Shown: piece by piece, positions 8,503-16,958 of the stretch
Numbering within the stretch: the first letter of the stretch is position 1
How the letters are laid out: each line of letters opens with the position of its first letter
Assembly (NCBI GenBank): GCA_902619615.1
Contig: CACNFD010000007.1
Span: 1 to 64,000 of the forward strand
From: an uncultured SAR116 cluster alpha proteobacterium
GTDB taxonomy: Bacteria; Pseudomonadota; Alphaproteobacteria; Puniceispirillales; Marisalimonadaceae
Length of the DNA stretch: 64,000 bases
Reading direction: 5' to 3'
The notes under the pieces: model-generated
What the model saw: the letters and a program-made list of their open reading frames with translations, nothing else
Told to the model about the DNA's origin: nothing
Databases searched by the model: none
Made by a program: the position numbers and the translations under genes

Positions 8503-10050
8503 CTAATCAATTTTTTTTTCAAAATAATCCATCCAATAATTATAAATATCAAGTTCAAATGGGTCCCCGAAAGAAAGCCAAGTATCTACTTCAAATATAA
8601 CAAATTTCTTTCCTAATGAAATTAATTGATTAATGCTCGTGCCGACATAATATTCATTATTTACATTGATTTTTTTTTCAATCATTGTCTCAGCACCCTG
8701 TACCATATCAGCGCCGTTTCTGTACCAGAATGTTCCAGTCACGAGAGGGTCATTTTCAGGATTTTGGCTTATTGTTTTTTTTTCCACTATTTTTTCAACT
8801 TGTATTCCGTCACTCTTTGTTAAACAATAAGCAAATGCATTTGGATTTTTAATTTTAATACTCCTCATCCTAAATGTCCAAATTGCCCCATCAATAGATT
8901 TATCTTTTAAAATTTCTTCCCATTTTGCAAAGCTAAAAAATTGTTCATAATCGCAAGACGCAATTAAAAGTTCTTTTCTGGGTAAAAAGTCCTTGCTTAA
9001 CAAGCACGTAGAAGCTTGTCCTGCAGTATCATGTTCTACTAAAATATTTTTACAATTAGGAAACAATGCATCAAACTTTTTAGATAAGTTATGTTTATCA
9101 AAGCTTACTTTCTTATGAATAAATATTGTATCTTCTGAAGGAGGTAAAGAGTCATAAGCTCTTTGTACCATTGGTTTACCTCCTACCTTTATAAGAGATT
9201 TTGGAGTTCTGTATCCTTTTTTTTTAAATCTTGAACCATTTCCAGCCAAAGGCATTAAAGTGATACTATTTAATCTTTTTTTTGTATATTTGTAAGCAAT
9301 CTTAGAGCTTATAAATGCATTGTACCAAAATTGATATTCTGAATAGTCCTCTGGAGTACCTAAACAAATAAATTTATTACAAGGAAATAATACAGTTTTT
9401 AGATTATCAGATTGCATGTGATTATACAATAAACTTACATAAGCCTCTGATAAATTTTGATCAATATTAAAAAGTGTTTTTTTTGCATATTTTTTAAAAA
9501 TTTCCCAACTTTTAAAATAATATATGCCTGCAGATGCATTTTCATTAATTCTATCGTCTGTAAAACTACTTTTTTCTTTTAGTTCTAAAAAAGAATTTTC
9601 ATTTGACTTGACATATGCATATAAAGTTTTACCAAAAGATGCTGGATGAAAACCACTAAAAGTCACTATTGCACCATCAATTCCAATTAGATTTCTTTTA
9701 AATTGGTCATAATTCCAATCCACGGTAAAATCGCAATACGCAACAATAATTTCGTCTTCATTATTTATATTTTTAAGTTGTAGTAGACTAAAAACTGGTC
9801 CTTCTTCATGGCTTTGAATAACTTCAACATTTGTCTTAGGCCTTATATTTTTAAGAAATTCATATATATTTTCATTTTGAGTTAAATGCCTTTCATTGAT
9901 TATGAAAGTAAATTCATCATCTTCTGAAAACATGTCTACTACATGATTGATCATTTTATTTTTTCCAACTTGAAGAAGCGCTTTATGTCCTTCAAAGCCA
10001 TTATTCTTAAATCTTCTTGAATGGCCTGCCATTGGTATTAATATTTTCAT
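8503..10050 (-). CDS. Tandem sugar-nucleotidyltransferase with two NTP-transferase domains
   Basis: The protein contains two complete GT-A-like nucleotidyltransferase domains. Domain 1 (1-255) begins MKILIPMAGHSRRF with K23 in FEGHKALLQVG. Domain 2 (263-515) begins ITLMPLAGNGSRF with RTPKSLIKVGGKPM. Both show a metal-binding-type aspartate (AYCDFTVD and ASCDYEQF). Such domains activate sugar-, polyol- or aminoalkyl-phosphates with CTP, UTP or GTP. Two in one chain suggests a bifunctional enzyme, or one active and one regulatory domain. Domain 1 has GHS where GxG is usual. Neighbouring genes for pentulose-phosphate epimerisation and zinc-dependent reduction suggest a polyol-phosphate substrate, which is inference. 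Confidence 0.72.
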   Translation of the reverse strand: MKILIPMAGHSRRFKNNGFEGHKALLQVGKNKMINHVVDMFSEDDEFTFIINERHLTQNENIYEFLKNIRPKTNVEVIQSHEEGPVFSLLQLKNINNEDEIIVAYCDFTVDWNYDQFKRNLIGIDGAIVTFSGFHPASFGKTLYAYVKSNENSFLELKEKSSFTDDRINENASAGIYYFKSWEIFKKYAKKTLFNIDQNLSEAYVSLLYNHMQSDNLKTVLFPCNKFICLGTPEDYSEYQFWYNAFISSKIAYKYTKKRLNSITLMPLAGNGSRFKKKGYRTPKSLIKVGGKPMVQRAYDSLPPSEDTIFIHKKVSFDKHNLSKKFDALFPNCKNILVEHDTAGQASTCLLSKDFLPRKELLIASCDYEQFFSFAKWEEILKDKSIDGAIWTFRMRSIKIKNPNAFAYCLTKSDGIQVEKIVEKKTISQNPENDPLVTGTFWYRNGADMVQGAETMIEKKINVNNEYYVGTSINQLISLGKKFVIFEVDTWLSFGDPFELDIYNYWMDYFEKKID

Positions 10051-10067
10051 TATTTCATCTATAAATT

Positions 10068-10976
10068 TTATATATGTTTACGCCAATATTCCACTGACTC
10101 TTTCAATACTTCTATAACAGTGCTATCTATTGGTTCTCTCTCCTTGAAGCTTAATTCAAGTAACAATTCAGTATTTTTTGCACCGTTATTTTTTAAGTGT
10201 TGAATAATTTTTTTAGGAATTATTTTACCTTTTTTATTATGTTCACTGATAAATGGCCAGTGTCCACTTTTATTTTGATAGCTTTGTTTTAAATGTATTA
10301 TAGGGGCTATTGTGCAAAACTCTTTTATCCATTTGTAAGGATCTGTGTCATCTGGATTGTTCGAACAAATATCCCCGTGGTCGACGTCCAAGCATAAAAA
10401 AAAGGGTAAGGGAGAATTTTTGTTAACGTCATTATTTAATTTTCTGGTTTCTTCTATAGTTTCACCTTGTTCTCTATTTATTGACATTGGTTCCCATGTT
10501 AAATATTCAAGACCTCTAGACTTGGCATATGAAGCAACTTCATGCCATCCTTCTATATTTTGTTTTCTTCTTTCATCCCTCAGAACCTTATCTTTATTAT
10601 CTCTATGAGTAAAAATACCAAAATGGCTTCCCATACTTTTAGCACCTAAATCAACAGATATATCAACAAATCTTTTAAACCAATTAATCCAAAATTTTCT
10701 CACTAAAATATCTGGATGCGCTAAATGGTTAACCCTGGTAAATGCGCCAGTAAAAGTACTAGTAATTTTGGTGTTAAATTGACTACAATTTTTATTTATT
10801 TGAATAATGTGTTTTTCAATTATTTCATCGGTCAGACTTGGATTTAAAATATCAGCAGTTAGTTGTATGTTACGAAGATCTAATTCTTTGCCAATGATTT
10901 TTATCCATTCTTCATGTTCTGAATATCTATTAACTGCAAACCCTGTATTAATTCCAAGTGAAAATTCAGATTTCAT
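10068..10976 (-). CDS. Xylose-isomerase-like TIM-barrel sugar (phosphate) isomerase/epimerase
   Basis: This 302-residue protein fits the xylose isomerase-like TIM-barrel superfamily. Likely metal and catalytic residues lie in LTWEPMS, CLDVDHGD, IIHLKQS and LLLELSF, at the ends of successive beta strands, and a GSHFGIF segment lies near residue 115. Members interconvert aldoses and ketoses or epimerise sugar phosphates. Relatives include the tetrulose-phosphate isomerases of erythritol use, but I cannot assign the substrate. Its start overlaps the end of the epimerase gene by 11 bases, indicating translational coupling. It probably supplies or reroutes a pentulose or tetrulose phosphate for the downstream nucleotidyltransferase. 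Confidence 0.7.
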   Translation of the reverse strand: MKSEFSLGINTGFAVNRYSEHEEWIKIIGKELDLRNIQLTADILNPSLTDEIIEKHIIQINKNCSQFNTKITSTFTGAFTRVNHLAHPDILVRKFWINWFKRFVDISVDLGAKSMGSHFGIFTHRDNKDKVLRDERRKQNIEGWHEVASYAKSRGLEYLTWEPMSINREQGETIEETRKLNNDVNKNSPLPFFLCLDVDHGDICSNNPDDTDPYKWIKEFCTIAPIIHLKQSYQNKSGHWPFISEHNKKGKIIPKKIIQHLKNNGAKNTELLLELSFKEREPIDSTVIEVLKESVEYWRKHI

Positions 10977-11658
10977 TTTTTTTTACATCCTTTATAAGGT
11001 TTTTAATTTTTTTTATATTATTCTTTAAAGAAATATTTGGTTTAAATAGCGAAGAGGTACCACCTACTAATACATCTGCCCCAGCGTTAAGCATAGGTGG
11101 TATATTTTCAAAGCTGACATTGCCATCAACAGATAACATAATATCTAATCTTGCATCATTAATAATTTTTTTCATATCATAGATTTTGCGAATTGTTTGA
11201 GGTATTAATGGTTGACCAGAGTATCCTGGGTTAACTGTCATAATAATTATTTGATCAATATCTTCAATTATGTAATCTAGTGTTTGAAGTGGTGTAGCTG
11301 GACACAAAGCCACTCCAACTCTAACTCCTTTGTTTCTAAGTTTTATAAGGTCTCTATGAAGATTTTTAGAGCACTCTTGATGAATTGTAACCGTATCCTT
11401 TGATGAGAATTCAAAAGTATCAAATAATCTTGACGGTTCTTCTATCATTAAATGGTAGTCTGAGGGAATGTTTGAAACAGTTCTAAATTGATTAATAATA
11501 GTAGAGCCTAAAATATAATCTGGCGCAAAAAAACCATCAAGCAAATCCCAATGGAGATAATCAATATTTTCTTCTTCAAGAACTTTTAATTGTTCGCCTG
11601 CATTTAACCAATCTATACACATTATAGAAGCAGAAATTTTGACATTATTTGCAATCAT
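10966..11658 (-). CDS. Ribulose-phosphate 3-epimerase family protein
   Basis: The 230-residue protein has the typical Rpe layout. It shows SASIMCIDW at the N-terminus, metal ligands H36 and D38 in HWDLLDG, acid-base D41, H69 in DYHLMIEEP, MTVNPGYSGQ (140-149) and D178 in SVDG. Rpe interconverts ribulose 5-phosphate and xylulose 5-phosphate. The DLLDG block replaces the more usual DxMDG, and the gene lies in a polysaccharide operon, so this is more likely a dedicated paralogue that supplies an activated sugar or polyol than the pentose-phosphate-pathway enzyme. An allulose-6-phosphate epimerase-like specificity is also possible. It follows the zinc dehydrogenase gene by eight bases. Confidence 0.82.
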   Translation of the reverse strand: MIANNVKISASIMCIDWLNAGEQLKVLEEENIDYLHWDLLDGFFAPDYILGSTIINQFRTVSNIPSDYHLMIEEPSRLFDTFEFSSKDTVTIHQECSKNLHRDLIKLRNKGVRVGVALCPATPLQTLDYIIEDIDQIIIMTVNPGYSGQPLIPQTIRKIYDMKKIINDARLDIMLSVDGNVSFENIPPMLNAGADVLVGGTSSLFKPNISLKNNIKKIKNLIKDVKKNEI

Positions 11659-11666
11659 TTTTTTGC

Positions 11667-12713
11667 TTACTCATTTGGCTTTATTATAGTTTTCATATTG
11701 TTTGCAATATGTTCTGTTGTAAAAACATTATTAATATCGTCTAGTTTTATCTTAGAAGAGATAAGATCATCTAAAATTATCTCTCTGTTACAAATTAAAT
11801 CCAGTGCCTTTGAATGTTGTTTTGGAGTTGATCCGTGTGATCCTGTTATATATGCTTCCTTATAATGAATGGCATTAGATAAAAGTTCTATTGGTGGTGC
11901 AACCTTAGGGACGCCTCCAAATAAATTTACTACACCTTTTTTTGCTACGCATTCAATTGCTTGTTGGTGAGTTTCTACAACTGGGCAAGCAGTAAACAAA
12001 ATATCTGCTCCATTTCCCATTGTCTCTTCCATAATAACATCAACAACATCTGTTTCATTAGGATTTAAAACAGACGCTTCGTGAAAAAGTTTATTAGCAA
12101 AGTTTCTTCTGAAATTATTAGGTTCTATAATGATAAGTTTAGTACAATTATAGTGTTTTGCTAGTAAACCTAGCATTATGCCAATTGGTCCAGCACCAAA
12201 TATTACGATTTTTTGTTCGGTTTTAGCTAAAGCAACCTCAAAGCCATTAATACAACATGCTAAAGGTTCAGCCATGCATGCAATATCATATGATGTTTGA
12301 TTATCAAATTTTTGAACAGGTCCATCTTCAACTACAAGCTCATTGAGTGTAACATATTCAGCAAAGCCCCCGTCAAATTGATAACCCATAGCAAGATTAA
12401 TATCACAACAATTTGGTTGACCATTCTTACAAAAAAAACAATTTCTACACGGTATGTCTGCTCCTACGGATAATCGGTCACCAATTTTGAATTTTTTTGC
12501 ATCATTTCCTAACTCAACAACTTCACCAGCTATTTCGTGACCAAGAACTCTAGGTTCTGTAATACGACTGTTACCTTCTTTAAAAATACGTTGATCAGAA
12601 CCGCACACCGCACATGAAATTACCTTTAATCGAATTGATTTACTATCTAAAGGAGTCAAATTTTTTTTCTTAACGGAAATTCGTTTTGGAGCTTCAAATA
12701 TAGCAACTTTCAT
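11667..12713 (-). CDS. Zinc-dependent medium-chain dehydrogenase (polyol or TarJ-like)
   Basis: This 348-residue MDR enzyme shows the catalytic zinc site C37 and H59-E60 (CAVCGSD and GHE). The structural zinc cysteines are C89, C92, C95 and C103, and the Rossmann motif is FGAGPIGIM (172-180). It resembles sorbitol, threonine and ribulose-phosphate dehydrogenases. Directly upstream of an Rpe-like epimerase and near a nucleotidyltransferase, a TarJ-like reduction of a ketose phosphate to a polyol phosphate is attractive, but that is inferred from context. Its ATG overlaps the stop of the preceding membrane-protein gene by four bases. A second MDR (15876-16958) lies in the same operon. Confidence 0.8.
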   Translation of the reverse strand: MKVAIFEAPKRISVKKKNLTPLDSKSIRLKVISCAVCGSDQRIFKEGNSRITEPRVLGHEIAGEVVELGNDAKKFKIGDRLSVGADIPCRNCFFCKNGQPNCCDINLAMGYQFDGGFAEYVTLNELVVEDGPVQKFDNQTSYDIACMAEPLACCINGFEVALAKTEQKIVIFGAGPIGIMLGLLAKHYNCTKLIIIEPNNFRRNFANKLFHEASVLNPNETDVVDVIMEETMGNGADILFTACPVVETHQQAIECVAKKGVVNLFGGVPKVAPPIELLSNAIHYKEAYITGSHGSTPKQHSKALDLICNREIILDDLISSKIKLDDINNVFTTEHIANNMKTIIKPNE

Positions 12714-14596
12714 CTTAAAACTCTTATTTTAAAAATACTAATATTATCAATAGTTTTAACTTTTTCAAAATTTTCGTATTCAAGAAATTTTTTACTTACT
12801 ATTATAGTATTAACATTAAATTTTTTTGTACTAACATCAAAATTAAAATTATCATAAGTATCAATTACCAAATTCATATACTCAGAAAATTCATTTTTAT
12901 TTAAATATGAAGTTCCTAAACATAACCAATAACCAACTCCTTTGATATTTTCATCTGATATAAAGAAAGATTTAACTAACCTAGATGATAGTTTATTTTT
13001 ATTTGGTGACATAAATTTTAAAAAATATTTTTTGTCTAAACCTCTAATTTTTGCCCATAAAACTAATCTTTCAATATTTTCTTTTAAAGAAATTTTATTT
13101 ACATTTCGGTTTACTAAAAGGGTTCCATAGGAGTTGATAGAAGGAAAAATAAAATTTGTTTTCAATGTTTCGGATACAATTGTACTTCCAACTTTTGTAA
13201 TATCAGAAACTGATTTAATAACTAATTTTTGTCTTTGAATTTCTGACATATTTTCTTTTAAACGTTCATTATATTTGTTTAAAGATATAGTAGAATATAA
13301 AGTTAACATCACAAGCAACAATGGAATATAGAATTTTGAACCCGTATTAAAAAATTTATTAATTAATTTTTGAATCTTATTTTTCAAATTATTCTGATCT
13401 TGAGTTTCAAAATATAAATCTCTGCTAAGATAGTATAAAGCAGGCACAAAATAAAATAAATGTAGAAAAAAGATACCAATTCTATTAAATATCAATTCTA
13501 TTTCTAATCCTATTCCAGTAGTAGTTTTTAGAAGAACAAGGAAAAGTTCTATTATCATTAAAAGGAATATTGGTAAGAATTTTACTAAAATTTCAAATTT
13601 ATCAACCTTAAAAAAATAATACGCAATTCCAAGTAATATCAATGGAAGAATAAAATAAGTAACAAAAAAATAATTTGTTACTTGATGCAAATTTTTTTGT
13701 GATATCAAGCCAATTGAACTAAAGTTTTGAAAACTTATAACTTCTATAATGCCAAAAATAAAGGGTGTTAAAATAACTAAAGTTAATAAAAATTGAAAAG
13801 AAATTATTCTTATTATACTTGTAAAATTAAAGTTTCTTTTATCTCTATTCAACCAGATATACAAGGTTAAAAACCAAAGAGGTATTCCAATAAATGCATT
13901 TATAATATGAAAGTAGGCTTGTATTGACCATAAAATGTTAAGAAAAAAAATTCTATTGTTTGATAGAAATTTTTTATTTCGGAAAGTTAAAATAAAAGCC
14001 AACAGAAAAAATAATAAACTCAAGCTTGGAAATGGAATTGAAGCCACTGCGAATTGTTCACCAGATAAAAAGTTTCCCCACCCATCGTCAGAAATAATAT
14101 CTAATAAGAATTTCCTAAAATCTATATTTGAATATGAAATTAAGCCTAAACTAGTTAAGCCTAAAGACCATAGATAAGGTAAATATATTTGATAAACTCT
14201 GACCATTAAAAAAAATATTATTATTGGTAAGACAATCTTGAAAATAAGCAAAGAGGTTGTTGTCCCAAAAACATTTATAAAAAACCCATAAATCCATAAT
14301 GAAAAATACGGAAAGTGCATTATACCTTGATCTTCGCTTCCCAAGGAAGGGGCATTTGGTATTAGGTTACCACGAGAGATTTCTGAAGCAACAGCTAGCC
14401 AAGAACTTGCATCACTGAAACCCATTAGGCTCTCTAATATTGGGATATTATAAATTCCATAATTGGTAAACCAAACATAACTATGTAGTGAAAATATTAT
14501 TAATATCCATAATAATGGTAAAAGATATATATAATTTTTTTTTATAGGGCTTAGAACATGTTTTTTAAATATATAAACCATGAATTTAATTACCAC
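12710..14596 (-). CDS. Multi-spanning membrane protein, probable lipid-linked-sugar glycosyltransferase
   Basis: The 628-residue protein has about ten to twelve hydrophobic segments in residues 15-420 and a soluble C-terminal part of about 200 residues. This is the architecture of GT-C membrane glycosyltransferases that use polyprenyl-phosphate sugars. No sharp family motif is visible. The acidic stretch after the first helix (about 60-75, SDASSWLAVASEISRG) sits where GT-C enzymes carry catalytic acids. Together with the GT2 (polyprenyl-P-sugar synthase-like) and GtrA genes in this operon it would complete a three-component periplasmic glycosylation system of the Gtr type. The start overlaps the previous stop by seven bases, and a second Met at 14581 is also possible. 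Confidence 0.6.
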   Translation of the reverse strand: MVIKFMVYIFKKHVLSPIKKNYIYLLPLLWILIIFSLHSYVWFTNYGIYNIPILESLMGFSDASSWLAVASEISRGNLIPNAPSLGSEDQGIMHFPYFSLWIYGFFINVFGTTTSLLIFKIVLPIIIFFLMVRVYQIYLPYLWSLGLTSLGLISYSNIDFRKFLLDIISDDGWGNFLSGEQFAVASIPFPSLSLLFFLLAFILTFRNKKFLSNNRIFFLNILWSIQAYFHIINAFIGIPLWFLTLYIWLNRDKRNFNFTSIIRIISFQFLLTLVILTPFIFGIIEVISFQNFSSIGLISQKNLHQVTNYFFVTYFILPLILLGIAYYFFKVDKFEILVKFLPIFLLMIIELFLVLLKTTTGIGLEIELIFNRIGIFFLHLFYFVPALYYLSRDLYFETQDQNNLKNKIQKLINKFFNTGSKFYIPLLLVMLTLYSTISLNKYNERLKENMSEIQRQKLVIKSVSDITKVGSTIVSETLKTNFIFPSINSYGTLLVNRNVNKISLKENIERLVLWAKIRGLDKKYFLKFMSPNKNKLSSRLVKSFFISDENIKGVGYWLCLGTSYLNKNEFSEYMNLVIDTYDNFNFDVSTKKFNVNTIIVSKKFLEYENFEKVKTIDNISIFKIRVLR

Positions 14597-15171
14597 ATTT
14601 CAGGATATTTTGTACAAACAGCATCTATAAAAAGATCATTTTTGTTGATAAAATTCTTAAAATCAAAAATTTCAGCTTTGTCTCTTCCATGAAGCTCTGG
14701 AGATACCAGACATATTTTAAAATTACATTCCTTCAATTGATTAAACTCTGTCTTATTTATTGGAATTCCATCAAAAACATCCAACCAGATCCATTCTAGC
14801 TTATTTTTGAAATGAAAAGCTCCTTGATACGGTTCATATTTTGAAACTCTATAAGCAATTTTTTTTTCTCCAATATTTACTAGTTTAACTAACGATGGAA
14901 ATGATAAATCTAAGAAAAAAAATTTTTTAATATTATTTAAAGCAATTTTTTCTCTAATTAGCTCTTCAATACCTTCTTCTTTAATATTGAAAATTGAAAT
15001 TGCATGGTTGAAATTGCTTAACCATAAATCGAAATCATAACCTTGAACGTGAGCATCGTGATGGACTGTTAATGAATTTTTCCAACCGTGTAAATCCATC
15101 TCTACTCCATAGGTTGTAGATGTTCTAGCTAAGACTTCTGGATCATTAATGCGATGTAAAATCTTTAACAT
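14590..15171 (-). CDS. Short glycerophosphodiester-phosphodiesterase-like protein
   Basis: The 193-residue sequence opens with LHRINDPEVL. It then shows GVEMDLHGWKNSLTVHHDA (residues 22-40), which resembles the GDPD entry motif ExD...HD, with E24, D26, H37/H38 and D39. Later KKFFFLDLSFP and CLVSPELHGR fit beta strands of a short TIM barrel. True GDPD enzymes are 240 residues or longer, so this is a compact or divergent member. In a glycan operon it might cleave or build a phosphodiester-linked polyol, though that is speculation. It starts 26 bases inside the end of the GT2 gene, which implies tight translational coupling. Confidence 0.55.
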   Translation of the reverse strand: MLKILHRINDPEVLARTSTTYGVEMDLHGWKNSLTVHHDAHVQGYDFDLWLSNFNHAISIFNIKEEGIEELIREKIALNNIKKFFFLDLSFPSLVKLVNIGEKKIAYRVSKYEPYQGAFHFKNKLEWIWLDVFDGIPINKTEFNQLKECNFKICLVSPELHGRDKAEIFDFKNFINKNDLFIDAVCTKYPEMW

Positions 15172-15889
15172 TTTTTTCTCTAAGTCTATATATCATCTTT
15201 GTAGAAAAAATAATTGTTCTAATACTGTATTTAATTTTGGCACTAATTCTGTCATTACTTCCAACTCCAGATAATCTAGGTCCAAAAAAAACTGGGTATC
15301 TAATTATATCATATTTTTCTTTTTTTGCATGATAGAAAGTAAATAAATCAAGAGAAAAATCAAGTGGAGGATTATTCCAATTTGAAAATAACTCTCGGTT
15401 AAAAACAGTTGGTTGCCCATTAATATCTGGTAACCATTTTCTTAACAAGATTAATTCAAAAATTGTCATACCAAAAGTGAAAATCACATCAAAGAAATTT
15501 CTTCCATATCTATGACCTTTTATTAATAACCTTTTATTTCTATTTTTATTTATTATTTCAACTGCTTTAATAAAATCTTCTGGATCAGTTTGTAGATCGG
15601 CGTGTGTCCAACCCACATATTTTCCAGTGCTTTTCTCTAACCCTCTTAAAATTCCGTTTCCATATCCTTTGTTGGATTTAATTTTAACTATTTTAACAAA
15701 ATTATTTTTTTCTTGAAATTTTTTAAGAATATATTGTGTTTTATCGTTGGAACCATTGTCTACAAATATTACTTCTATTTTACTATTTTTAAATGAGTTG
15801 GAAAATTTTGAAAAAAGATCTGGCAAATTTTCTGCTTCATTATAACATGGAATTACTAAGGAAAACTCGTACATTTTAGTTGTATTCAT
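15146..15889 (-). CDS. GT2 family glycosyltransferase (polyprenyl-phosphate sugar synthase-like)
   Basis: The 247-residue protein has the GT2 nucleotide-binding start FSLVIPCYNEAENL, VIFVDNGSNDKT (39-50), GYGNGILRGLE and the acidic THADLQTDPED motif (about 94-104). This is close to dolichol/undecaprenyl-phosphate sugar synthases (DPM1-like). It has one hydrophobic stretch (about 133-150) but no C-terminal membrane pair. The predicted reaction is transfer of a sugar from its nucleotide form to a polyprenyl phosphate on the cytoplasmic face. Partners in the operon are the GtrA protein and the large membrane protein. Its start overlaps the end of the second zinc dehydrogenase by 14 bases. Confidence 0.87.
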   Translation of the reverse strand: MNTTKMYEFSLVIPCYNEAENLPDLFSKFSNSFKNSKIEVIFVDNGSNDKTQYILKKFQEKNNFVKIVKIKSNKGYGNGILRGLEKSTGKYVGWTHADLQTDPEDFIKAVEIINKNRNKRLLIKGHRYGRNFFDVIFTFGMTIFELILLRKWLPDINGQPTVFNRELFSNWNNPPLDFSLDLFTFYHAKKEKYDIIRYPVFFGPRLSGVGSNDRISAKIKYSIRTIIFSTKMIYRLREKNVKDFTSH

Positions 15890-16958
15890 TGTTTGGTTTT
15901 ACTACGACCTTGAGGTTATCAAAGTGCTTTATTCTTTTTTTATGTAAAAACATTTTTTGAAGAGTTTCACCAATTTCTTCTAAACTTATGAAGTGAGAAA
16001 TTAATTTACTAGGTTTGTAACCACTTTCTATAATTTCAATTGATTTGTTCCAGTCACATTCAAATTCACCTTGATAAATTGAATTCCAGGTTCCAATGAT
16101 ATTTAATTCTTTTCTTAGGATTTTACTAACTAAATTCTTCTCAATAGTTAAGTCAGTTGTAATATTTCCCATCCATAGGGTTGTACAACCTGGCTTTGTA
16201 ATTTCTAATGAAGTAATAAAGCCTTTAGAAGTTCCTGTGGCTTCAATTACCTCAGTAAAATAATCTTTAAACTTGATTTTAAAATCTTCATTATTATTTT
16301 CATTATTTAAAAAATAGGTTTTTATATTATTACTTTGAGCTATCTTAAGTTTACTTTGATTTCTATCTACAACTGTTATGTCTAGATCTGGATATTTATG
16401 CTTCAAAATATCACATATAATTAAACCAAGGAACCCAGCACCTAATACTACAACTTTTCTTTCACTTAAATCTAAATTTTTATCAATTAGTTTTAGCCTT
16501 TGTATAGCGTGAACACAAACTGCCATTGGTTCTAAAAGAGCAGCATCTGTTAAATTTACAGTTTGTGGAATTTTAAACAGATTCCACTCATTAACATCTA
16601 TAAATTGAGCAAAACCACCGTCACATCTAGAGCCATAATAACTATAATCACTGCACCTCATGTATTCTTTTTTAGTGCAAAAAAAACATTTTTTGCATGG
16701 AATAAGAGGAAATATGGAAACATTATCATTGATAGAATAATTTGTAATGTTGTTACCACACTCAACCACATGACCAGAAATTTCGTGTCCCATCACTAAA
16801 GGGTAAAAATATGCTCCATTTCCAAAACTTCTTTCTATATCCGAAGAGCAAATACCAGCGGTATGGACTTTTATCCTACAACGATTGTCAGAAAGTTTAG
16901 GCATTAAATAGTTTTGAGTTTTTATATCTCCATTTCTAACTAATACTGTTTTTTTCAT
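15876..16958 (-). CDS. Zinc-dependent medium-chain dehydrogenase (second MDR)
   Basis: This 360-residue MDR shows C37 (GICSSD), H58-E59 (MGHE), structural zinc cysteines C88, C91, C94 and C102, and Rossmann motif VLGAGFLGLI. It resembles polyol and polyol-phosphate dehydrogenases such as galactitol-1-phosphate dehydrogenase. Its start overlaps the stop of the ColD-like gene (ATGA, four bases) and its end overlaps the GT2 gene. The two MDR enzymes of this operon differ clearly in sequence, so they probably act on different steps. It may reduce the keto-sugar made by the dehydratase or oxidise a polyol. The substrate is not readable. Confidence 0.78.
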   Translation of the reverse strand: MKKTVLVRNGDIKTQNYLMPKLSDNRCRIKVHTAGICSSDIERSFGNGAYFYPLVMGHEISGHVVECGNNITNYSINDNVSIFPLIPCKKCFFCTKKEYMRCSDYSYYGSRCDGGFAQFIDVNEWNLFKIPQTVNLTDAALLEPMAVCVHAIQRLKLIDKNLDLSERKVVVLGAGFLGLIICDILKHKYPDLDITVVDRNQSKLKIAQSNNIKTYFLNNENNNEDFKIKFKDYFTEVIEATGTSKGFITSLEITKPGCTTLWMGNITTDLTIEKNLVSKILRKELNIIGTWNSIYQGEFECDWNKSIEIIESGYKPSKLISHFISLEEIGETLQKMFLHKKRIKHFDNLKVVVKPNNEYN

